Positions 1 through 12,470 of a stretch of 64,000 bases of DNA are shown one piece after another. The DNA lies in assembly GCA_013407085.1 (NCBI GenBank), contig JACCGJ010001885.1, forward strand, positions 1-64,000. Direction: 5' to 3'. The translations under genes and the position numbers were made by a program. How positions within the stretch are numbered: the first letter of the stretch is position 1; the number at the start of each line of letters is the position of its first letter. The notes beneath the pieces were generated by a model. The model was not told the DNA's origin. It worked only from the letters and a program-made list of their open reading frames with translations, and made no database searches. This DNA comes from Atriophallophorus winterbourni. Its lineage: Eukaryota; Platyhelminthes; Trematoda; Plagiorchiida; Microphallidae.

Positions 1-208
1 CATACAGTCAAGTGCCGCACAGTCACAGAGTGCACGTGGGTTAAGATACTTTTAGGTTATCTAAGCGTAGATGTATATGAGAAAGAAAGAAGAAACGGCA
101 ATGAAACTCCAGCGTGTTCCAGCATGCAACTTGCTGCCTGTTGCAAATCAAGTCAGCATTATACTCGCCGCAGAGCACAGAGCAGTACTGCTCGCGGACA
201 TCCAGACA
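1..208 (-). mobile_element. SINE copy, diverged
   Basis: It matches the family of about 228 bp whose 3' end reads GGCTTGTGCTTTCATAC on its sense strand. Its 3' tail is damaged at the window edge. The 5' end (GGACATCC) is present near 205. Confidence 0.75.
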
Positions 209-2290
209 TGACGGACCTCGACGCAAATTGCAGGGGACTTTATATGACTTTATTCTTGTGATTTGCAAGATACACATTATTTATTCATGTACAACAGTTA
301 ATTGTTTATCGAGCTTAAGAACGCTATTGGATCATGTGTCTAATAAATGCTCATTTCGATGTTAGCTGCTTTGTAATAATAAAGGCAGTCTGAATAATAG
401 GAGACAAGGGTTGTATTAACATGTGAAAAAAGCCTGCAATTCAGCCCGTCTGTGATCACTTCAAGTAAAAAAGGGATAGGTTTAGGTAAGAGAGAATTGA
501 AGAATCAAATTACTGATGTGTGTAAAAGTGACAGTTGTAAATCTCGAAGAAACAAACGAAGCCACGGTTGCGGATGAAATTGTACCACATTTAATGCTTG
601 CAAACTAATTTCATTGAACAACCAATAGAACGAATATAAGAGAGTGTATTATTAAAACACGGGGCGCTGATTTGCTAGGATTGGGCTACATAATATCCAG
701 TTAAAATAGCCTTGCAATCTCGGCGTTACCAATTCCATACATGCATGCGCTTACATTTGTAATTCTGATTTCTGCACACCTGTCATACATTATATTGAAC
801 AATATTGCTGAATCTTTCACTCATAACACAAAACTATTTTTGTTCGCGAACAATAAATATTCGAGATAAAAAGCAAAACACAAATATCAGCAAACGCTAT
901 CAAGTAAGCTGTTGTTAATTTAATTCAATTTAATTTAATAGTCTAAAAAGCATATAGCTTTACAGAAACCACAGAATAATATGGGAATTACGAATTACAG
1001 GGGTAGTAAAAACAGAATTTGTTTGCCTACTGAGCAGTTTAGGAATCGGGTACAAATCAATAGGGTAGAAACAGTTTTCGATCTATTTGATGGCAAATTT
1101 AAATACATGGGGGCAAGATGTATTTCTTACTTCGATGCATGGGTTCAAATTTTGAAGTGGTAATTGTGTAGAATTTATAGGTTAAATGTTTGGATTGGTC
1201 GACAAGAATTTTTCCATGTTCGATTTGAATATACCCAAGTTGGGTGAATGTGGAACAATACAGGGTAGGGAGTAACAGATGAAACATACACATAGAGAAT
1301 AAAAGTACCATCGACAGTTCAGTCTCAAAACAAGAATCAATACTTTGTAGTCATTACTCCGGCTGGTTCCGGGTGGTAGTCGTGTGAACAGTTTATTCAA
1401 GAGATGTTTATAGTATGCCTAGGTTTTTTTGAAGCTTTCAAATAGAAACCAGAATCCACATAAAAATGAGTGGTACTTAATAAGCGAAGTAAATAAACGC
1501 TTTTTAACAGCAGTAAGGAATTGTTTCGTCTTCAACCCGTTCGACAACATACAGCGAAATAAAAAATAGTTGTTTTTACTCAAACTTATGCTCGATCATA
1601 TCTACTAAAATATTAGCTTTATGTTTATATATTTTCATAATCTCCACAAATATTGTTTTGATAATAAATTCTTTACCAACGAACGAGCAACCTGATTGTG
1701 AACTTATGATTCACAACTATCACATTTTCAGGAGAAATCACTTTCTGAAGCTTGGAGTGGGGTGTCTTAATCATGTTCACACTGACATGCAATCAAACAT
1801 AATAATTTCATTAGTCTTCGATCATATCGTAGATTCCATCTAGCTACTACTACAACCTTTTAATCTTTTACTTTCTACGACTCAATCGTCGCTTCAGCGC
1901 TTGCTATGTTGAAGCATTTTTCTAACATTCCGGGTAAAAAATCATTGCAAGAGATGTCAGCATACCTAGACTAAATTCATATAGATTTAATAAATGACCA
2001 AACAATTTTCATATGTCATCAGAATTACAAAGTTATGTAAAGATTGTTTAGTAGCGGGATATTGTACACGAGTAACCCATCCGAACAAAATTAAGGGATG
2101 TCTCACATGAGAAAACATGCAGCTAGTCCGAATCAACCGTCTATCATGAACACAGATCGAACTCAGTGGGAACAGATGTAGGTGCAACCGTGAATCAAAT
2201 GAAATGGCACAGCCTAATGAAGTGTTGCAAATGTATGAGAGTAATATGATTTTTCCATACAAATGATTACATGAAGCGGACCATCTACAA
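209..2290. other. Gene-free, AT-rich stretch
   Basis: No coding region with recognisable features on either strand. Short frames at 981-1163 and 1987-2262 show no family signature. Confidence 0.5.
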
Positions 2291-2291
2291 A

Positions 2292-2540
2292 TACATTCAA
2301 CTCGCTGATGATGTAAAGTTTATCTGTACAACGGGCAAAAGTTATTTTTTGCAGGACCTAGAGAGTTTAAGTGAGACCACATGCCTTATGTTGTCAGCAC
2401 TGATGGATAAGATTCCCGTTTAGATTTCGAGCAATCATTTCCGCGTTTATGTCGTAAATTGTGTTAAGGATTTGTGAGTACTGGTCATAGGTGACTTCAA
2501 GCTCGAGAACCATTGTGCACTCATGTTAATTTTCCGTTAA
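2292..2540 (+). pseudogene. CR1-like reverse transcriptase fragment
   Basis: YIQLADDVKFICTTGKS..LQDLESL is the catalytic-box region (YADD seen as LADD) of a non-LTR reverse transcriptase, ending at TAG 2418-2420. Downstream VKDL*VLV.GDFK repeats the motif after the catalytic box. Stops and frame changes show decay. Confidence 0.6.
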
Positions 2541-3331
2541 ACATCAGTGCTAACGAACAAAAATACTGATGTATTACTAACATTCTAAAAGACGTTGGTT
2601 CGGCATTATCTTGGAGAAATTGTCTAACTTTGTTTGGTTACTACAAAAAGAACATTTTCCAAAGTGCAAACGTACAGCTTCTCGCAATTGATATAGATGA
2701 GATTCAAAACATGACTCTGCACACATCCAGACCGTGATCACTCCATGAGACACAGAATTTCAATGGTTGTCTTAATTGAAAACTTCAAGTAAAGTTCGAG
2801 TTAATTGGTTACCGAGAAATGAATTTTCTACCCACAGAGACGGGCACAGACTTTCTAACTAGCCATACTGGCTATACTCAATTAAACAATTTGTTTACGT
2901 GGAGGTTGTAAATCAATATTACTGTCTTCCCAATTTTGAAGCATAGTCTGGATCTCAACCGATTTTATTTATTTCCGGAAAACTTCCCCTATTTGTAATA
3001 TAAAAATAAGTAAATCACTTGTACCAGCACTCACCAGTTTTTTTTAAAAATGCTTGCAAAAATGAGAACATTTTTCTCGTACTTTCGACTGCTTCGTTTT
3101 TAAACACATTTCTTTAGACGTTGGTCTATCAAGGTGTTGGTAAAAAGAAACCACGTTTTTTTGTTCTGTGGCATACCACCACAAGAAATCTGAACGCTCG
3201 ACTTGCGACTCAGAAACAATTCGTCCTGGGCAAACCAAACTGAACCCACTGAACCTTAATGGACCACCCACTGAAAATTCATAAGAGCTAAATCTTCTCA
3301 GCACTTGTTGATAAGATTTTAATCCAGGTTT

Positions 3332-4005
3332 CGGGTAATTCTCTCACTGTTAACGCAACACAGTGTGTTAAGGATTTAGGAGTACTAGTTAGGACTGACT
3401 ACAAATGGGATGACTAATGCGCCGGGGCAACTCAACGTGCTCGCAAAGTGCTCTTTCGGCTGAGATACGTGTTATCAAGCAGAAGACCCGAAGAATTCCT
3501 GCCCCTTTACAAGGCATTAGTTAGGCCACGTTTAGAATATGGTGTCCAGGCGTGCTGCCTTTACTACAAGAAGGAGATCGTTCGAGACAAAAGCTTACAG
3601 CGTCTCGCAACTCGCATGATTGAGGTTAAGCGTGGGAAACCTTACGCTGCACGCCTGAAGTCCCTAGATCTTCTCTCACTCACGCGCCGTCGTTTGAAAC
3701 CTTCGAAATATTAAAGGGGTTAAGGGGCGTTATCATGAACAACACCTTTGCTTTAAGACCCGAGCTGGGCATTCGCGGACATTCAATCAAACTTGCTAAT
3801 GAGCGATGTAGACTAGACTTTTTCAGCCTCTGTGTGGTAAATTTCTGGAACCGGCTTCCAGAAGAACTAATATCCTGCAGTTCTGTCGCGAGGTTTAAAA
3901 ACGGTTCGAACCGCATCCGGGGTAAGATTTTTACTGCATTCTCCAACACTAATTTCCATGCAAGATTAGGTAGTTCACCATTTTTAGCGTTTTCTAGTGA
4001 GTAAG
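3332..4005 (+). pseudogene. CR1-like ORF2 C-terminal end
   Basis: The peptides CVKDLGVLVRTDYKW, ALVRPRLEYGVQACCLYYKKE, LQRLATRMIE and, after a frame break near 3700, VNFWNRLPEELISCSSVARF follow the order of the CR1 C-terminal region. At least one frameshift and a stop (TAA at 3712-3714) break it. Confidence 0.8.
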
Positions 4006-4204
4006 TGAATGCTAAACTTCTGTTTTTTTTTAAATACGCAACTCTTCTTTAGCTGACCTCTTACCGTATGGTGGAAGAGAAATTTATTTTTATTTTTCCA
4101 GCACCATTCAATAAGAGGTGCTTCCTAAATACAACCCGGAGAATCCGAGGATATCCAAATCAAAAAAAGAAAACACGCTTTAGTGGTGATGGTTGCTTCT
4201 CTGC

Positions 4205-4560
4205 AGCTTTCCACCGAAAGAATTTCTGGATGCTCGAATGGCTCATTAGCCACTTACTGTCCTGTGCAACTGAACTGAACAATTTGAACTTGCACTAATA
4301 GCGCCGTATTCGAATTCGCTCGCATTTTATCGTTTTTTATTCACGATTCTTTATAAAATTTTTGGTTAGTGTATTGCGGTGACGGATGTACGCTTGATAT
4401 ATAGCATGCATCAATTGCACTAATTGAATAATGCGATCTTGTTCTCAACAGAAAATTTTTAACACGACACTCTGGACGCTCGATTGGCGACTGCCACATA
4501 TCGTCCTGTGCTAACTGAACTGAACTGTTTGCCTCATTTGGTCGATATTGACAAAGGATG
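4205..4560 (-). repeat. Dispersed non-coding repeat with TGAACTGAAC motif
   Basis: 4255-4397 is the reverse complement of 50770-50920 (shared TTGAACTTGCACTAATAGCGCC and ACGATTCTTTATAA). The block CGTCCTGTGC-AACTGAACTGAAC recurs near 3221, 4258 and 4500, pointing to nested or tandem fragments. Confidence 0.7.
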
Positions 4561-4699
4561 TAAATCACAGTCACATAATTTTTTCATGTTCCACAGCTTT
4601 TCGAATGACTAAACAGTCCGATTCCGAATGATCTCTTCCGCAACGATAGATAGTACTCGTTTGATCGGCGTCAGTTGCACGCCGATTGCGTGATCTGTG

Positions 4700-5350
4700 T
4701 TCACCAGCCTGGAGCTGTCTTACCCGAAATTATTTGATATTGAAGCGAACACTTGTTGCTCAGCGATTGGATGTTGTGCGTTCTGTGTTTCCTGAGCTGG
4801 CATTGTAGCAGTAGGACGTTTCGTCATCAAGCTAGATGACATCGTCAACTGAGCTTCTTGCGAAGAGCCAAGAGCTGTATCTGCTCAACCCCCGCTTGCA
4901 GACGTCGATTTAAACAATGCCTCCAATATAAGCGGCAAGAGCACGTTATTCCCAACTTGCGGTGTCAATTCCAAGAGCTTTCACATCTCTTTTGCAAAAG
5001 TCTTTGTACCGCCCAACAGTCGACTTCCTAAATTTAATTAACCATAGAGTAGATCTTTCAGAATACGTCCATTTCCTTTCTGTAGTCGTAATCAAGCCAA
5101 CGCAAGCGGCGCTGTCGTACTTGGGTGAACATGCTCTCTAGACCAGCTTTTGAAAGAACTTAAGTGTTTGTCACTTTGTCCATCCACGATATGTTGAAGA
5201 TAGGACGGTTGCTTCGTAAATGCAAAACATTCAGGTTCCGTTCGTATCTTGCATGGGTGATCCAGAAAAACCTCTGGGCATCTGCAGGATTAAACGCATA
5301 GAAGTCGCTTCTAGCGTGCTGTACAGCAGCTGAACATTGATCAGCCCATT
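4700..5350 (-). pseudogene. RTE-like ORF2 C-terminal fragment
   Basis: On the minus strand FNISWMDKVTNT, VLSKAGLESMFTQVRQRRLRWL and RLQAGVEQ occur in the order of the C-terminal part of RTE-type endonuclease-reverse transcriptases. Many stops. The same element type is at 50.2 kb on the other strand. Confidence 0.65.
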
Positions 5351-5359
5351 TAAGTATGC

Positions 5360-6440
5360 TAAAACTTAAACCAGCAAGTCACCTTTGGCACCCCATTGAT
5401 CTCTAGTATACCCTCTGATCCAGAAACCGAGGTTTTTAGTGACTTTTGATAAGAGATAGCTTTTTTCAAAATTAGGTGGTAAATCCCATGTAACACACAA
5501 CGTGCTGACACTTTCAATGTCCTCAAGAAAATTCTGTTCATTTAGTGATCTGATAAACGTGACATCATGCGCAAAACATAGCTGGGACACTTGAGCGACG
5601 CTGCCGAGTCATCGGTAAAGATTCCAAAGATAACAACCCGATTACCGACGGACTCCACTTACAACCCTCGCTTTCGGAGATTACATAATCCTTATCCTGC
5701 CGCGAAAGTATCTTGCTTAATAAGTCCACTATCTAGTTTCCAAGAGGACCACGGAGACTCATTAAACCAAATTTCGTTGAATGCAATCTGTGGTTTACTA
5801 AGTCAAGGGCCTTACAAAAGTCCATGTAAAAAATTTCAACCCATTGGCTTTCATCCAGCTTTTTGTTTACCTCATTTAGAAAACATGCTGACAACGTGCG
5901 TTCAACTAGATGGCGACAGATCCTATCCCTAATAAGTCTGCAGGATTTTACTAATGATGCTATTAAGACTTACAGGCCTGTAGTTATGCACTGAGTACTG
6001 ACTACGACCATTATCTGGGCAACCTGACAGTATCTCAGCACACGTGCAGTCTATAACTGTGCAGCACTTTGCATTGATCAGGCTTGTGCCTTCATACATC
6101 ATACATACCACTCTTATCTATCGGAATTATGTCATCTAGCTTCCAAATACTTGGAATTAATCCATGATCTAAGAAAGCGTTGAACAAACGACTTAGGGGA
6201 TTTGCTGGTATTTGTACAAGAATCTTTAGTATATGATGACGAATGAGGTCTGACCCAGCAAATTTATGTATGTTATTTGCTGCAAGAGCCTGATTAACCT
6301 CATCATCGGTGAAGGATAACTCATCCAGGAAATTAACGCTATCCGACATTGTCTGCACAAATGTGCAATCGCACAGCACTTCTATGCTGGGCAAACTGAC
6401 GGTATCTAGGCCCACATGCTGTTTCCGTCTGTGTGGCATT
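5360..6440 (-). pseudogene. CR1-like reverse transcriptase, SINE-interrupted
   Basis: In order on the minus strand: ELSFTDDEVNQALAANN..K.AGSD, GLIPSIWKLDDIIPI, NYRPVSLNSIISKI, F.MDFCKALDLVNHRL, and QLCFAHDVTFIRS (YADD box changed to FAHD), then KNLGFWIRG. These are domains 0 to 7 of a non-LTR reverse transcriptase. A SINE lies within it, and stops and a lost catalytic residue make it dead. Confidence 0.82.
6012..6108 (+). mobile_element. SINE copy, 5'-truncated, inside CR1
   Basis: It runs from CTGGGCAACCTGACAG to a CATACATCATACATA tail. It separates the CR1 peptides DIIPIDKSG and NYRPVSLNSIISK, so it inserted into that reverse transcriptase. Confidence 0.8.
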
Positions 6441-6479
6441 TTACCTTTATCTGGCTTGTGATTTCATACACACATACAT
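6361..6479 (+). mobile_element. SINE copy with internal deletion
   Basis: The 5' start ATGTGCAATCGCACAGCACTT is joined directly to GCTGGGCAAACTGACGG, losing about 110 bp. The tail is ATTTCATACACACATACATC. Confidence 0.7.
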
Positions 6480-7290
6480 CCGGCCTTGTGATAACTGGAA
6501 TATTTACTGGATCGAGCATCTTGACAGACTAGAAGTATTTCAGAAGTGTTCTTAAAAATTACGCGCAAAAGAGAATAGTAAATACGTGGAAAAACATGAA
6601 GTTTTAGCCGCGCGAATTATTGAGCACAAATTAAACGTATTGTGAGCTCTTGCATATTCAAATGAGCATCAAAAGTTCAAACAGGCATACTAGTGAGCAA
6701 ATTTGCGTCAAAAAAATTAATTTTACTGTTAATCTACGTTACACTGCGCAGGCAATAAAAATAACCGTGTTGTCCGAGTTTAGTTTTATGACCCTTAGTT
6801 CTGAATATTCAATAGCATATTGTAGTGAAAAGCTGCAAACTTGTGAAGTTAGCCACGGATATTGTGCACAAAAAAGTCCAAAGTTCGATCACGGTCTGAA
6901 AAGGGGACACTCGAAGCTGAACAGGGATCGTGCCTTGATTTTCGGAAAAATATATGAAGTAGCAGACACGACAAATGATGTTAGATAGTTTCAGGTTTTA
7001 GCTGCGCAAACAGCGAAAATGTGTTTGTGTATTCTCTTACATGTAGGCATTTTTCAGTTAGGATTCCGCACCTCAACATCAAGTCTCCTATGATACGATT
7101 GGAAATTTTTGAGAAGTTGTGTTGTAATACATTTTGGTAACTGAAAATTCCAAGCTCTTTGATCATTTTTGTATCGTGACGCTGAGGCCGTTCAAGTGCA
7201 AATTTGGTACGCTTTTCATACAGGTTCCACACATATTCAGCATAACTCAAATGCGATCAAACGTTGAAGAGATATGATAAAAACATGTCA
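6480..7290. other. Unassigned stretch
   Basis: A 112-codon open frame at 6650-6988 (+) has no motif, splice signals or compositional bias I can support as a gene. Confidence 0.4.
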
Positions 7291-8110
7291 ACCTGACTGA
7301 CTTTCAACTTTTTTCAACTTTTGTGCGACCATCTCCTGGAGGATGAGTCGGCTTCAACAAAGAGTCTTGGGAATTTGGATACAAAGCGGCGTCCCTAGTA
7401 CCACTCGGCTTTTGTTCGAGTCAGATTCTCTAGCCTTTGCACAACCAAGTGCGACCTGCAAGGCAGCAGATAGTTACCAGAAAGAGGTGGTGTGCACCAA
7501 CTAACCGTCTACGAAACTCTGCTCCAGATTTTTCCTCATGGTTTTCTCCCGAAGCCTTTCCTATGTATGTATGAAAGCACAAGCCTGATCCAGGCAAAGT
7601 GCCGCACAGTCAGAGACTGCACGTGGGCTAAGGTACTGTCAGGTTGCCCAGGCCTAGACAGATATGAGGGGGAAATAGAAATGGCAGTGAGACTCCAGCG
7701 TGTACTCGCATGCAGCTCACTGCCGTTAGCTAATCAATTTAGCACGATGTTAGCCGCACAGCACAGAAATGCTGCACGATTGCACATTGGTGCCTTTCCT
7801 GCGATCGGGTATCCCGCAAGGCAGCGGGGGTTTAAAATCAGGGTTTTCATTCCTTAGATGAAATGCCCTCCCGGTCTAACGAGTTCCATTTGCCCGAAGC
7901 AAACTGGTTTTCGGGCGCCAGTCACTCGCCATCGCCTCTTCTCCTGTTGGTAGAAGCAGTTCCGCCGGGCTAGGTGAGCCACTCATGCAGGCCAGAAGCT
8001 GGACTTGGTTGTCAGAGGCTATTTGAGACGCGCGCCATATGGGAGCATTTTACAGACAGTGGGAGCTTATCTCCACTGCCACCCCCGGCTATGACAACTT
8101 TTGGAACCCA
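7290..8110 (-). repeat. GC-richer retroelement-like flank
   Basis: 7308-7360 shares TTTTGTGCGAC.ATCTCCT..TGG.GGAT.AGTCGGCTTC with 19436-19480, next to the RTE remnant there. 7801-8110 is richer in G+C than its surroundings, with GGCAGCGGGGG. Likely the untranslated region of a LINE, split by the SINE at 7563. Confidence 0.45.
7563..7791 (-). mobile_element. Full-length SINE with 9-bp TSD
   Basis: This 229-bp copy is flanked by GCCTTTCCT at 7554-7562 and 7792-7800. It gives both ends of the family: 5' ...ATGTGCAATCGTGCAGC and 3' CTTTCATACATACAT (minus strand). Confidence 0.9.
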
Positions 8111-8208
8111 ACCTGACTGAATATACGATTAAACAGATCAACTTTGTTTTTCGCCACACTTGTTAGCCTAATGCATTGAGTAGAACAATCTTAGTAGTAC
8201 TAAATTAA

Positions 8209-8386
8209 CAGACAGAGACTGTACGTGGGCTCAAATACAGTCATTTTGCCCAGGCGTATGAAAATAGAAAATAGAAATGGCAGTGATTCTCCAGCGTATT
8301 TCCACATGCAGCTCGCTACTGGTCGAAAATCGATTTAGCACAGTTGGTTTCACAGCACAGAGGGACTGCACGATTACGCATCCGTG
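8209..8386 (-). mobile_element. SINE copy, 3' tail missing
   Basis: Diverged copy with the 5' end ACGGATGCGTAATCG and body, ending within the GACAGAGACTG segment. Confidence 0.7.
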
Positions 8387-8697
8387 AAGGTAGATCACAT
8401 CTTACGGCCTCTTGTGTCCACCCAAATTAGTCCTCATGTGGATTAAGATCCTCAGCTAAAGAAAAGCATTTATCTTCTTGGACGACCACATGGAAGGCGA
8501 GCAAATTGGTTCGTGTGATTCCATCGTTTGTTTGGCCGATATCTTCGTCAGCTAAAACTATGTCCGGTGGCCGTGCTCAATTATATGGTTACATGATATA
8601 AATATCAGGCATCATGGTCGTGTCTCAAACGAACTGCAGTTTAAGATTTTTTGGCTTTTCAACTGACTTAAGACTTCTGTTTCGATACACATACCAC

Positions 8698-8795
8698 ACC
8701 TGGGCAACCGGACAGTATTTTAGCCTACGTGCGGTTTATGCTTGTGCGGCATTTTGCCTGGATCATGCTTGTGCTTTCATACTTTCATACTCACA
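8698..8795 (+). mobile_element. SINE copy, 5'-truncated
   Basis: From CCTGGGCAACCGGACAG to a repeated CTTTCATACTTTCATAC tail. Confidence 0.75.
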
Positions 8796-9518
8796 CCATA
8801 GGTAGGCATTCTGATTAAAATTTTAGAAACCGGACCGTTCAATTGCGCTTTATAACTAAAAAGATATTGCCATGGTACGCGCTATGTCTCGTGTAGAAAT
8901 CAGAATGAAAATAAAGCTATAAATTTCGTTTACATGAAAGAAAAGCGGATGCTGCCCTTGATTATCCTACTATCCTTGATAAGCGAGATGATTACGACAA
9001 AGTGATACGAAATGGTTCAACAATAAAAGGTATCAGGCTTATTTTTACATGGCATGATCACCTTTCATTTTTTATTTGAAACGCTTAAATTGATTTGAAC
9101 TTTGAGGAATATGTGTATACTTTCGTGAGATTATTTGAGTTTTTCTTCATGAATTTTGAGAAAAAATACCTTACTTTTAAATTAGTTGTATCGTTGTTGA
9201 TTAGGCAAAATCGTTTACTTACTGAAAACTCTATGCCGGTTGAGAAAAATACAAAATCAATAGATAGATTAACATTGACGATGCTGAAGTGTCTCAAAGC
9301 ACGCGCGTCATGAAGAAAGAATTTGTTACTCTAAGATTCGCTAACTACTTTGTGATTGCGTCTAAAATATTTCGCCGCCGTCTACGTAGAATTGCTAACG
9401 TTTGTTGGTAGCATACATTTACAACTTTTTGGTATAAGCCTTCAGTGGCGAATCGCCGATATCGGGCAAAGGAGATCAGAGGGTCCTTTGACCCGGAACT
9501 GATCTATGACGGCTCGCT

Positions 9519-9617
9519 CTAAGCCTGGGCAACCTGACAGTATCTCAGCCAACGTGCAAGCTCTGACTATACGGCATTTTGCCTGGATTCAAGCTTGTGA
9601 TTTCATACATACGAAAT
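9519..9617 (+). mobile_element. 5'-truncated SINE with 8-bp TSD
   Basis: Flanked by GGCTCGCT at 9511-9518 and 9618-9625. Starts near GCCTGGGCAACC and ends TTTCATACATACG. Confidence 0.8.
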
Positions 9618-9717
9618 GGCTCGCTGCTGTTTTAATTGCTATTTGACATGGAGACGTGCGACGGGACGCGATGCACAAAAAACACATTTTATCGGTCTAT
9701 GAAAGGTATGGTATGAT

Positions 9718-9806
9718 GGTATGAAATTACAAGCCTGATCCAGGCAAAGTGCTGCACAGTCATGGACTGCACTTGGGCTAAGATACTATCAGGTTGCGGT
9801 CAAGCG
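9718..9806 (-). mobile_element. SINE fragment (3' part)
   Basis: GTATGAAATTACAAGCCTGATCCAGG on the plus strand marks the 3' end; the homology is lost after ACTATCAGGTTGC. Confidence 0.7.
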
Positions 9807-9889
9807 CAGATTTTGCATCTTTACAGCAAATTGTTCAAATAAATTATTGTTGTTGATGTTACTACGCAGCAAACGCTGCGTTGAATTGG

Positions 9890-10030
9890 TTCTGCTGCAT
9901 GCGAAAACACGCTGGCATCTTACTGCCATTTCTATTTTCATTCTTATATCAGCCCTGAAAACAGTATTTCAGCCTACGTGTCTTCTATGACTGTGCAACA
10001 CTGCTCGTATTAGTCTTGTGATTTTGTGCA
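9890..10030 (+). mobile_element. SINE fragment, diverged
   Basis: Contains AAAACACGCTGGCATCTTAC, the T-rich middle and GTGATTTTGTGCATGCATGC as a mutated tail. Lies 85 bp from an oppositely oriented fragment. Confidence 0.6.
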
Positions 10031-10080
10031 TGCATGCCTGATGCTACAATCCGATTTGGAGTCGCTATCCACCCAACTAT

Positions 10081-10287
10081 GGTATGAAAGCAAAGTGCCG
10101 CACAGTCAGAGACTGCACGTGGGCTAAGATACTGTCAGGTTGCCCAGGCCTAGACAGATATGAGGGGGAAAATAGAAATAAAAAGGGTAGTGAGACTCCA
10201 GCGTGTTTCAGCATGCAGCTCACTACCGTTGGCCAATCAATTTAGCACGGTGATAGCCGCACAAGACATAAATGCTGCACGATTGCA
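10081..10287 (-). mobile_element. SINE with 11-bp TSD
   Basis: Flanked by CACCCAACTAT at 10070-10080 and 10288-10298. The 5' end is slightly shortened and part of the tail region is missing. Confidence 0.88.
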
Positions 10288-10839
10288 CACCCAACTATAT
10301 TCAAAATACACAATTAATCAGCACCTTTTCGAGTCCGTATGAGCGTTCTGCAGCTAATAGTACTACGCACTATTATTCTGGTTTGATTTAACACTTCACG
10401 AAAACAATCACTCGAGTGTTAGTTATCCTTACGACTTTAGTTTAATACCGAGGGTTGTGATATTTTATTAACGTCCCCGCACCAAGCGCGACTTACCCCA
10501 TTTCAGCATTCGTTTGCTCAACACTTTTGAATACGATAATTTTTGATTCTATGAACGTGACACTGTTAATGACGCTGTTGAGGAACGGCGATCGCTTTAT
10601 AGATCAATGTGAAGAAGTCGATGGTTATCTTTCTTTTGACTGATTTCTCTCCCACAATTTCTGTTGTGCATCACTTCATCTATCTCGGTCCAAAATTTTA
10701 GGGTCAACTTTTGCCGAACACTTGGATCAAACAGCGGATTGACTAGTGCATTTCCTCGCTCAAACTTCCTGCTTATAATATCACTGAAACGATTGTAAAG
10801 ACAAAACTGGTTGTATACAATTCATATAAAACGATTGTT

Positions 10840-11145
10840 TTCCTGTGTGGATCTACTCCAGTTTGGTAAGGACAATAATGCTTTACGGGATTGAACATTG
10901 GACAGTTGGGTGTTATGAAGATGGAGGTCTTCGACCAAAGTTGTTTCGAAGGATTGCTTACGTGTGCAACTCTGAGGTCTTAGGAAGGAACGGCTATTAA
11001 TTGGGGTCGTCTCCGCTGGTTCGGACACGTCCTGCGCATGAAAACCTAACGTTTACCACGCCGAGCGCTCTATAGTTTAGCTGGTGCAGACAGGAGAATA
11101 GTAGCTGGCGGTCAACCGTTAACATAGAAGAGTGGCTTGAAAAGG
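10840..11145 (+). pseudogene. RTE-like fragment
   Basis: After frame shifts it reads VRTIMLYGIEHWTV, MKMEVFDQSCF and WGRLRWFGHVLRMK, the usual order near the RTE C-terminus. Confidence 0.6.
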
Positions 11146-11179
11146 CTTACTTCTGGTCTAGTCAAGGTGTATAGCTGTA

Positions 11180-12270
11180 CACATTGACAACCATGGCAAT
11201 AAACCGGCATGAATAGAAAAAGTTCATCATTTCGATTTTCCACTGGCATTAAATTTTGGTCTGGACATTAACTATAATAACAAACCAAATAATTAAAACA
11301 ATTGGCGGGTGTAGATGGACAAAAAATCATTGTTTCTTTTTAAACTTCCTCAATGCCTCCCATGTATTTCACATTTCATTGTTTTGTTCAACGTCACCAT
11401 ATCTGTATCAGATTGTGCAATGTATTTGTATATATAGGGTTGCGTCGGATGTGAAGACCTCAAGAAGTATTTATTCTTATTTTCTCGAATCCAGGCTTCA
11501 TTTCCTTACAACAAGATTGCTGGAATTGTTGTTTATATTATCTGTTCTTTGTCTTCGGAGGCAATAGTCTTGGGACAAATCACCCAAGTTAAGAAACACA
11601 GGCCCCACTTATATACTCGCTGCTATTAATATAATTTCAGTGCACCAATGTTTAACTGTACAGTATTTCAATGCTGCGAGGTAACATTGTGCTAGCTTGA
11701 TAGGCCAGAAATATTGAGCTGCATGTAGAAACATACTGGATTCTCTTCCATTTTCTCTTATCTCTATCTAGAACTAGGCAATTGATGAGTATCTCATCCC
11801 TTGCACTGTCTGATTGTACGGCTCTTCGCCTCCACCCTGTCCTGTGATTTTTTGCTCTCACTTGTAAGTAAAGCATCCTACAGTCGCATTGCCAATTCTA
11901 TATACAATTCTACCACTAGTATTTTACACTAGAAAGCGAATTTCGGGATGAAGTACAATACTACAATTTATCCACCGTGGTTTGATAAGAAATGGTATAA
12001 TAGCAATAAACGACTTCAAATAATCAACTACAATTCACTGTCAATCGCCGTTGATATTATTCGATAAACAAATACAGGCTATATTCTGTTTTCTGCTTTT
12101 TCTTCAATTAAATTTGCTATCGTTCACTGTTACCACAGTACGTTTCGAGCAGCTGACAAATGATGCATTTTTTATATATCAAAATTGGTTTTATTCTTGG
12201 TATGTTAGGCTTGTGGGTTTGAATGTAATTCGTCATCATTTTTCTTTCTAGTTGCTATAAATCGTTTTTC
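11180..12270. other. Region upstream of PMCA
   Basis: AT-rich, with no recognised exon or clear core promoter. It may contain the PMCA promoter and 5' UTR exons. Confidence 0.35.
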
Positions 12271-12292
12271 AGCTTGGAATATCCTACCAATA
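12271..12292 (+). promoter_or_regulatory. 3' splice acceptor and short 5' UTR before PMCA ATG
   Basis: CGTTTTTCAG ends at 12272, 20 bp before the start codon. It could receive a 5' UTR exon or a trans-spliced leader, both common in trematodes. No upstream exon or promoter was recognised. Confidence 0.35.
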
Positions 12293-12470
12293 ATGGATTC
12301 TAACGAAAGAACTCCATTAACCCAAGCGGAACCAGTGTCGTTCGATGTGGAGATTAGTGATCTTAATCAACTGATGACTCATCGCAAGGAAGATGTGGTC
12401 AAAATGCTCAATGATCGTTTCGGTGGCGTTCTCGGCTTATGCAAACGGCTGAAAACGTCTCCAACAGATG
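12293..12470 (+). CDS. PMCA: PMCA exon 1 (residues 1-60)
   Basis: ATG at 12293 starts a cytosolic N-terminus that reads into the family's conserved [10 protein letters not shown] block. The donor is ATG|GTTTGT and the exon ends in phase 1. An AG acceptor at 12271-12272, 20 bp before the ATG, may receive a 5' UTR exon or a trans-spliced leader. Confidence 0.93.

Noticed and set aside
2300..2320. CTGATGATG as a ribozyme box
   Set aside because: It encodes the reverse transcriptase catalytic motif (LADDV) in a readable frame and lacks the second box.
7563..7791. tRNA-like A and B boxes in the SINE (AGGCAAAGTGCC, GGTTGCCCAGGCC)
   Set aside because: These lie on the strand opposite to the one indicated by tail and truncation pattern, and the B-box match is weak.
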